A DNA stretch of 64,000 bases from Microcebus murinus (lineage: Eukaryota; Chordata; Mammalia; Primates; Cheirogaleidae): positions 54,392,501 to 54,456,500 of the forward strand of contig NC_134111.1 in the NCBI RefSeq assembly GCF_040939455.1, given 5' to 3'. Positions 58,281-64,000 of this stretch are shown here, one piece after another (position 1 is the stretch's first letter; each line of letters opens with the position of its first letter). Under the pieces are notes generated by a model. It was not told the origin of the DNA and did not search any database. It saw only the letters and a program-made list of their open reading frames with translations. Made by a program: the position numbers and the translations under genes.

Positions 58281-59499
58281 AAAGTAGAAACCTTTGAAGA
58301 TAGGTGTTTTTCTGTTGAGGCACAACCATTATGCCATCCTTAAGTTAGAATTCCTTTTTCAGGTTTATACACATATCTCATGAAAACTTTAACCTCCTCA
58401 CCACTTTTTTTTTTCACACATTGATTTGGGGGCAAAAAAGAGATGTGAGTCAGAACAATCATTATTTATTTAGAAGCATTTTACCAAGACACAGAGAACA
58501 TGCTGTTTATTTTTATAGGAAGATTTTCAAGTGGATTTAGAATAAAATGACAAACAACAAAAAAAATGAAAAAAAGAAAGAAAAATTAAAAGAAAGAAAG
58601 CCAAAAGCAGAACAAAGCCTATTGGGTAGGATAGTATCTGTATCTCATGAGACACTAAAGAATCTGACATGAATTTTAAGATGATTAATTAGAAAAAGCA
58701 TATTTTTTACAGATCAAGATTACAAGGACATACCATTATTCTAAATTTCTAAAGGACAAAAGGAGTAAAGTACAGAATTCTCAGTTTCTTCTTTGGGCTA
58801 TAGAAATTCTTTGAGCAGCATCTAGAATGTTCATATATACATTTTGTTGCCCAAGTTATCTGGCATTAATGTCAGGAGATTGTGAAAGTGTTGTTTATAT
58901 TGCTACTCATTACTAGACAGAAGGACAAAGAAGCTTTTCGATCTGAATGTATCATTTCCCAATATTAAGTGTTTATGAAAACGTGTTGTAATAATAAGGG
59001 GCTAGGTATGCCAATACTTTCCAAATCAAGGGCCAAACCACTCTGGAGCGAATTTGGCATAAGTATCCTTAGATTATAGCTATCCATTAAGGGAACAGAG
59101 TAGAGCTTGGTTTGACCTTTGCCCCACAAAGCCCTCAGGACCTTTTGTGGTTTTTCTTGACTATAGCATCTGCAGACATGTTGGTAATTTTTAACACCAT
59201 GGCAGACTTCCATTGTAATAAAGCATATCTATTATATTGGCCCTTTGATGGAGTTTATGGTGCCACATCAATTAAATGAGGCAGAGAGAGACAGTGAGCA
59301 GACTTCCTATCGCCCATCATTTGGGAAGAGATTTGCAGTAAAAGAATAAATTTTGTGCACGCATATCAATTTAACATTAAAGAAAAGATATAAGCACAAG
59401 TAACAAAGAAAGAAAGAAGAGAACAGAAAGAAAATGATGAAGCCAGATGACCCACGTACGCTTTTGAGTTTCAGTTGCCTCCTTTGGTTTTGGACCAGA
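58281..59499. other. AT-rich unique sequence, no gene seen
   Basis: A/G-rich simple sequence lies at about 58555-58605. Short minus-strand frames at 58965-59213 and 59307-59591 are unsupported. Confidence 0.5.
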
Positions 59500-59690
59500 T
59501 TGGGGGTTCTTAATTTGGATTCCCTGGATCCCCTGTAGGATCTATAAATGGGCTTGATGATACCAGTGAGTCCCCTGTAATCATGGGTCAAATATTGTGT
59601 GTATGTATATAAACATAATTTTCTAGGTTCAGTTTTACAGCTTTTATGAGATTCTCAAACAAGATCATAATCCAGATAAAGATAAAAGCT
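59500..59690 (+). mobile_element. MER58-like DNA transposon remnant (hAT type, tentative)
   Basis: 'gggggttcttaatttggatt' near 59502, 'gatcccctgtaggatctata' near 59527 and 'cttttatgagattctcaaac' near 59641 resemble the two ends of a short hAT element with 'ttcttaacctggggtcc' type termini, with the middle reduced. Confidence 0.5.
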
Positions 59691-59833
59691 ACTAGGAAAA
59701 AGTGGTTGCTCAGGCCTTTTCTAATTCTAATCTTTTATAATAAGGGACCATTTGATGATCCTCTTTCTAAATGGAGGCTGTTCCAAATGGCTCTTACATC
59801 CAAAGAATTCTAGAGTTCAAAATCTTGTTTTAG

Positions 59834-60165
<332 letters not shown>

Positions 60166-60349
60166 AAATCTTTTTTTAGTTGTATTTATTGTTTACTATA
60201 ATTGCCTTCTATGGTTGGCATATATCTAGAAATTAGAGATCCTTCAGCAAATAATTCACAAACATTTCACTTTAGCTTTTGTTGTCCTGCCCTCCTTTGA
60301 TGCAGTATTTAACTGAGCTGTATTAACAGGCATAAAGAAAGAAAAAAGA

Positions 60350-61808
60350 CCAGCGTGAGTTGATTTTTGTGAGAGGTGAAAGGTGTGGGTCTTGTTTCAG
60401 TCTGCCACATGTGGCTATCCAGTTTTCCCAGCACCATTTATTGAATAAGGATTCTTTTCCCCAGTGTATGTTTTTGTCTGCTTTGTCGAAGATTAGTTGG
60501 CTATATGAGGATGGTTTTATATCTGGGTTCTCTGTTCTGTTCCACTGGTCAATGTCCCTGTTCTTGTGCCAGTAAAAAGCTGTTTTAATGACTATAGTCT
60601 TGTAGTATAGTTTGAAGTCTGATAAATTGATACCTCCTATTTTTTTTTATTGCCTAGAATTGATTTTGCTATACAAGAGAATTCTAGAGGAAAATGTTGG
60701 AAATACTCTTCTAGACATTGGCCTAGGCAAAGAATTTATGAAGAAGACCCCAAAGGCAATCACAACAGCAACAAAAATAAACAAATGGGACCTAATGAAA
60801 TTAAAAAGCTTCTGCATAGCCAAAGAAACTCTCAAGAGAGCAAACAGACAACCCATAGAATGGGAGAAAATTTTTGCAAGCTACACATCTGATAAAGGGC
60901 TGATAACTAGAATCTATGTAGAACTCAGGAAAATCAGCAAGAAAAAATCAAACAACCCTATCAAAAAAATGGGCAAAGGACACGAACAGAAACTTCTCAA
61001 AAGAAGACAGAATAATAGCCAACAAACATAGGAAAAAATGTTCAACATCTCTAATCATCAGGGAAATGCAAATCAAAACCACAATGAGATATCACTTAAC
61101 TCCAGTGAGAATGGCCTTTATCAAAAAGTCCCCAAACAACAAATGCTGGCATGGATGCAGAGAGAGAGGAACACTCCTACACTGCTGGTGGGACTGCAAA
61201 CTAGTTCAACCTCTATGGAAAGCAATATGGAGATACTTCAAAGAGATACAAGTAGATCTACCATTTGATCCAGCAATTCCACTACTGGGCATCTACCCAA
61301 AAGATCAAAAGTCACTTTATGAAAAAGACACCTGCACTCAAATGTTTATAGCAGCACAGTTCACAATTGCAAACCTATGGAAACAACCCAATGCCCATCA
61401 ATTCATGAGTGGATTAATAAAATGTGGTATATGTATTCCATGGAATACTACTCAGCTTTAAGAAACAATGGTGATATAGCACCTCTTGTATATTCTTGGA
61501 TACAGCTGGAACCCATTCTACTAAGTGAAGTATCTCAAGAATGGAAAAACCAGCACCACATGTACTCACCAGCAAATTGGTATTAACAGATTCACCTAAG
61601 TGGACATATAGGAGTAACATTTATCAGGTGTTGGGAGGGTGGGAGAGGGAGGAGAGGATGGGTATATACAACCACAACGAGTAAGATGTGCAATGTTTGG
61701 GGGGTGGACATGCTTGAAGCTCTTACTCGAGGGGGGAGGGGCACATGGGCAATATAAGTAACCTTAACACTTGTACCCCCGTAATACACTAAAATAAAAA
61801 AAAAAAAG
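60350..61808 (+). mobile_element. 5'-truncated L1 with 5' inversion (twin priming), lemur L1 type
   Basis: About 1.46 kb. The first part (60350 to about 60685) is the reverse complement of ORF2 sequence, for example 'gcaccatttattgaataagg' near 60432 and 'tgtcgaagattagttggcta' near 60485. The remainder is in sense order and contains the ORF2 C-terminal region, including a Cys/His-rich stretch ([18 protein letters not shown] near 61148), then a 3' UTR and an A-rich tail. A perfect 16-bp target duplication AAAGAAAGAAAAAAGA lies at 60334-60349 and 61809-61824. In L1 order the inverted part lies just upstream of the sense part, as expected for twin priming. ORF2 is truncated and split, so the copy cannot move by itself. 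Confidence 0.95.
61038..61461 (+). pseudogene. L1 ORF2 C-terminal fragment inside the first L1 copy
   Basis: In the intact element, ORF2p supplies endonuclease and reverse transcriptase activity in ribonucleoprotein particles. Only the C-terminal end is present here: the Cys-rich domain and the [16 protein letters not shown] region. The long frame 61066-61461 is closed by a stop, and the second frame 61038-61268 overlaps it out of phase. There are no endonuclease or polymerase motifs, so it is a dead fragment. Confidence 0.9.
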
Positions 61809-62006
61809 AAAGAAAGAAAAAAGAGCTGAACATTTTCCTTCATAGCCAGACAGAGCCACTTGAAAATCTCAATGGCCTGAGCAGTAATAGGTCTTTTATG
61901 AGTTGGTAACATCTACAGAGTTGGTGAGTTTGGTTGAAGTTAGCTACTATTGCTATTATAACAACGTTGCAAATTTCGTCTACTTGGTTATTGAAAATGC
62001 ACTATT

Positions 62007-62158
62007 GGAGGCGGGTATATACATACATAATGAGTGAGATGTGCACCATCTGGGGGATGGTCATGCTGGAAACTCAGACTTGTGGGGGGGACATTTATTG
62101 AAACCTTAAAATCTGTACCCCCATAATATACCGAAATAAAAATAAAATAAAATAAAAT
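62007..62158 (+). mobile_element. 152-bp L1 3'-UTR-only insertion
   Basis: Contains only the extreme L1 3' UTR ('gggtatatacatacataatg' near 62014, 'cccccataatataccgaaat' near 62118) and an AAATA-rich tail. A perfect 13-bp target duplication AAAATGCACTATT lies at 61994-62006 and 62159-62171. The preceding bases TTG give a reverse-strand TTTT/CAA site, which fits L1 endonuclease preference. Its 3' UTR is closest to that of the third L1 copy (62308-63097). Confidence 0.95.
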
Positions 62159-62307
62159 AAAATGCACTATTATTGTGGACGCCACACTGGACAGTCTTGC
62201 TGTGTTCTATGTTCTTAAGGTTTCTTCAGCCTATATGTCAGACTTTTAAAGGGCTGTTGGAATCAAACATGACCTATGTCCATTAAAAAATAAAGGAAAA
62301 AGGAATT

Positions 62308-63097
62308 AAACATATGAAAAAATGCTCAACATCTCTAATCATCAGGGAAATGCAAATCAAAACCACAATGAGATATCACTTAACTCCAGTGAGAATGGCC
62401 TTTATCAAAAAGTCCCCAAACAACAAATGCTGGCATGGATGCAGAGAGAGAGGAACACTCCTACACTGCTGGTGGGACTGCAAACTAGTTCAACCTCTAT
62501 GGAAAGCAATATGGAGATACTTCAAAGAGATACAAGTAGATCTACCATTTGATCCAGCAATTCCACTACTGGGCATCTACCCAAAAGATCAAAAGTCACT
62601 TTATGAAAAAGACACCTGCACTCAAATGTTTATAGCAGCACAGTTCACAATTGCAAACCTATGGAAACAACCCAATGCCCATCAATTCATGAGTGGATTA
62701 ATAAAATGTGGTATATGTATACCATGGAGTACTATTCATCTCTAAGAAACAACAGTGATATAGCACATCTTATATTTTCCTGGTTAGAGCTGGAACCCAT
62801 ACTACTAAGTGAAGTATCCCAAGAATGGAAAAACAAGCACCAGATATATTCTCCAGCAAACTGGTATTAACTGAGTAGCACCTAAGTGGACACATAGGTA
62901 CTACAGTAATAGGGTATTGGGCAGGTGGGAGGGGGGAGGGGGGCGGGTATATACATACATAATGAGTGAGATGTGCACCATCTGGGGGATGGTCATGATG
63001 GAGACTCAGACTTTTGGGGGGAGGGGGGGAAATGGGCACTTATTGAAACCTTAAAATCTGTACCCCCATAATATGCCAAAATAAAAAAAATAAAATA
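62308..63097 (+). mobile_element. 5'-truncated L1 copy with G-rich 3' UTR
   Basis: About 790 bp, starting in ORF2 just before the Cys-rich region and ending in a 3' UTR with G runs (62918-62947 and 63016-63030) and an AAATA-type tail. A target duplication of 20 bp with one mismatch lies at 62288-62307 (AAATAAAGGAAAAAGGAATT) and 63098-63117. The copy shares 395 identical bases with the first L1 (61042-61436 and 62326-62720). Confidence 0.95.
62314..62745 (+). pseudogene. L1 ORF2 C-terminal fragment inside the last L1 copy
   Basis: Same C-terminal portion as in the first L1 copy, with the same residues over the shared block. No start of ORF2 and no catalytic domains. Dead fragment. Confidence 0.9.
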
Positions 63098-63117
63098 AAA
63101 TAAAGGAAAAGGGAATT

Positions 63118-63958
63118 CAGGAAGCTGAAAATAATTGAGCAAATTTATGAATGAACAGGCAGCCTGGAATTAGCTGGAACTAACCCTTCAAACACATCCA
63201 ATAGAATGAAGTGAAAGCATATGCCATAGATTATTCAAAATCATTAGAGAGAGTTCTAAGTGTGTTTGCTCTAATATGACCATAGTGGAATTTTAAGGGA
63301 CAATCCAGGCAGCTAGAAAGAAACAGGTAATAAAATAAACCATGTGCATTCTTAAGTGGGACACCCTAATTTGTAAAATGCAAACATGGAGGTGTCTATT
63401 TTCTGAATTGTAAATTGAAAGATTGATCTAAAATACTCTCTTTCGAATTACTATCCTGGGAGTAAATCGCTCAAGATGGTAAAGAAAATATTGCTCTTAT
63501 AAAAATATGAAACAGTTTTTAGGGAAGACTGAACAATGAGAAGTTATGGAAGGAGGAAGGAAACATAAACACGATACAACAAGACGAGGTAGCAGTGATA
63601 ACAGAGTGGTCTTCTCTCGTTCTGTACCCTCACAACTCCCAGCTAGTCAGGACCGGGCATGGGCAGCATTTGCTTTGGTGTTGAGTAAGAACACTTAGGT
63701 ACTGCAGGAGAGAATTGCCATTCAGTATAGGTCTAGTGACCTCAAACTGTCGGGTGATCTAATGCACACAACAAGGAAGTACATACAAGATGGCATTTTT
63801 TTGCAAAACTTTGTGTGCTGACCCAAAGAAAATAAATCTATTAGGCTTGGTTTTTTTTTTTCTATTTTTTATTTATTTTTTTTTCTATTTTTTTTTTCTA
63901 TTAGGCTTTTATTCAAACAGATAAGCCCTAAGAGACGTTTCCAGCAGGGAGAGAAGTA
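63118..63958. other. Unique intergenic sequence, no gene seen
   Basis: No named repeat. T-rich simple sequence lies at about 63849-63900, and 'ctattaggct' is repeated near 63838 and 63898, suggesting a small local duplication around the T-runs. Confidence 0.5.
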
Positions 63959-64000
63959 CAGTTGGCCCTTGAGCAACACAGGTTTGAACTGCGTGGGTCC
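63959..64000 (+). mobile_element. Left end of a Tigger/pogo-type DNA transposon, cut by the window edge
   Basis: The bases CAGTTGGCCCTTGAGCAACA followed by 'caggtttgaactgcgtgggt' match the terminal part of a well-known mammalian Tc1/mariner-pogo family repeat. The preceding TA at 63957-63958 fits a TA target duplication. The rest lies outside the window. Confidence 0.8.

Noticed and set aside
61038..62745. Treating the two L1 ORF2 segments as a tandem duplication
   Set aside because: Each copy has its own target duplication and a different 3' UTR, so they are separate insertions.

Overview
The window is a 64 kb stretch of mammalian nuclear DNA. The interspersed repeats point to a strepsirrhine primate, most likely a lemur such as a mouse lemur. 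Two full-length Alu elements (4981-5334 and 59834-60165) carry the AT-rich middle insert typical of lemur Alus. Three young LINE-1 3' ends (60350-63097) have G-rich 3' UTRs of a kind I associate with lemurs. The species assignment is inference from memory of these families, not a search.

I see no functional protein-coding gene, no tRNA, rRNA or small RNA gene, and no CRISPR array or bacterial feature. The open reading frames are short, lack family signatures or fall inside repeats. The window therefore looks like a gene desert or the inside of a very long intron. Two processed pseudogenes are clear: FUCA1 (alpha-L-fucosidase, minus strand, about 16735-18070) and RPL29 (minus strand, about 21082-21623). 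A third broken coding remnant is a hAT-type transposase (about 4040-4915) inside a DNA transposon that was later hit by an Alu.

Layout. 0-8 kb: MaLR solo LTR with a perfect 5-bp target duplication, the hAT element with nested Alu, and L2/MIR fossils. 8-16 kb: a (CCTT)n block, a degraded LTR, L2, MIR and old antisense L1. 16-23 kb: the two pseudogenes, MIRs and a short hAT-like element. 23-43 kb: mostly unique sequence with a long purine tract, an RFX-type X-box palindrome at 30337 and several enhancer-like blocks, then MIR, L2 and LTR fossils. 43-50 kb: antisense old L1, a long antisense L2, an MLT1 LTR and sense L2. 50-59 kb: mostly unique, with the best candidate conserved non-coding blocks (52.1, 54.2, 56.6-57.1 and 57.8-58.3 kb). 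59-64 kb: a MER-type DNA transposon, the second Alu, the lemur L1 cluster and the first 42 bases of a Tigger-like element.

The strongest unusual observation is in the L1 cluster. Two independently inserted L1 copies, each with its own target-site duplication, are identical over 395 bp (61042-61436 and 62326-62720). Both flanks of that tract differ by roughly 10-15 percent, and the two copies end in different 3' UTR types. This looks like gene conversion between neighbours, or a mosaic L1 subfamily.

All family assignments come from recognising sequence by eye. Repeat boundaries without a stated target duplication are approximate.
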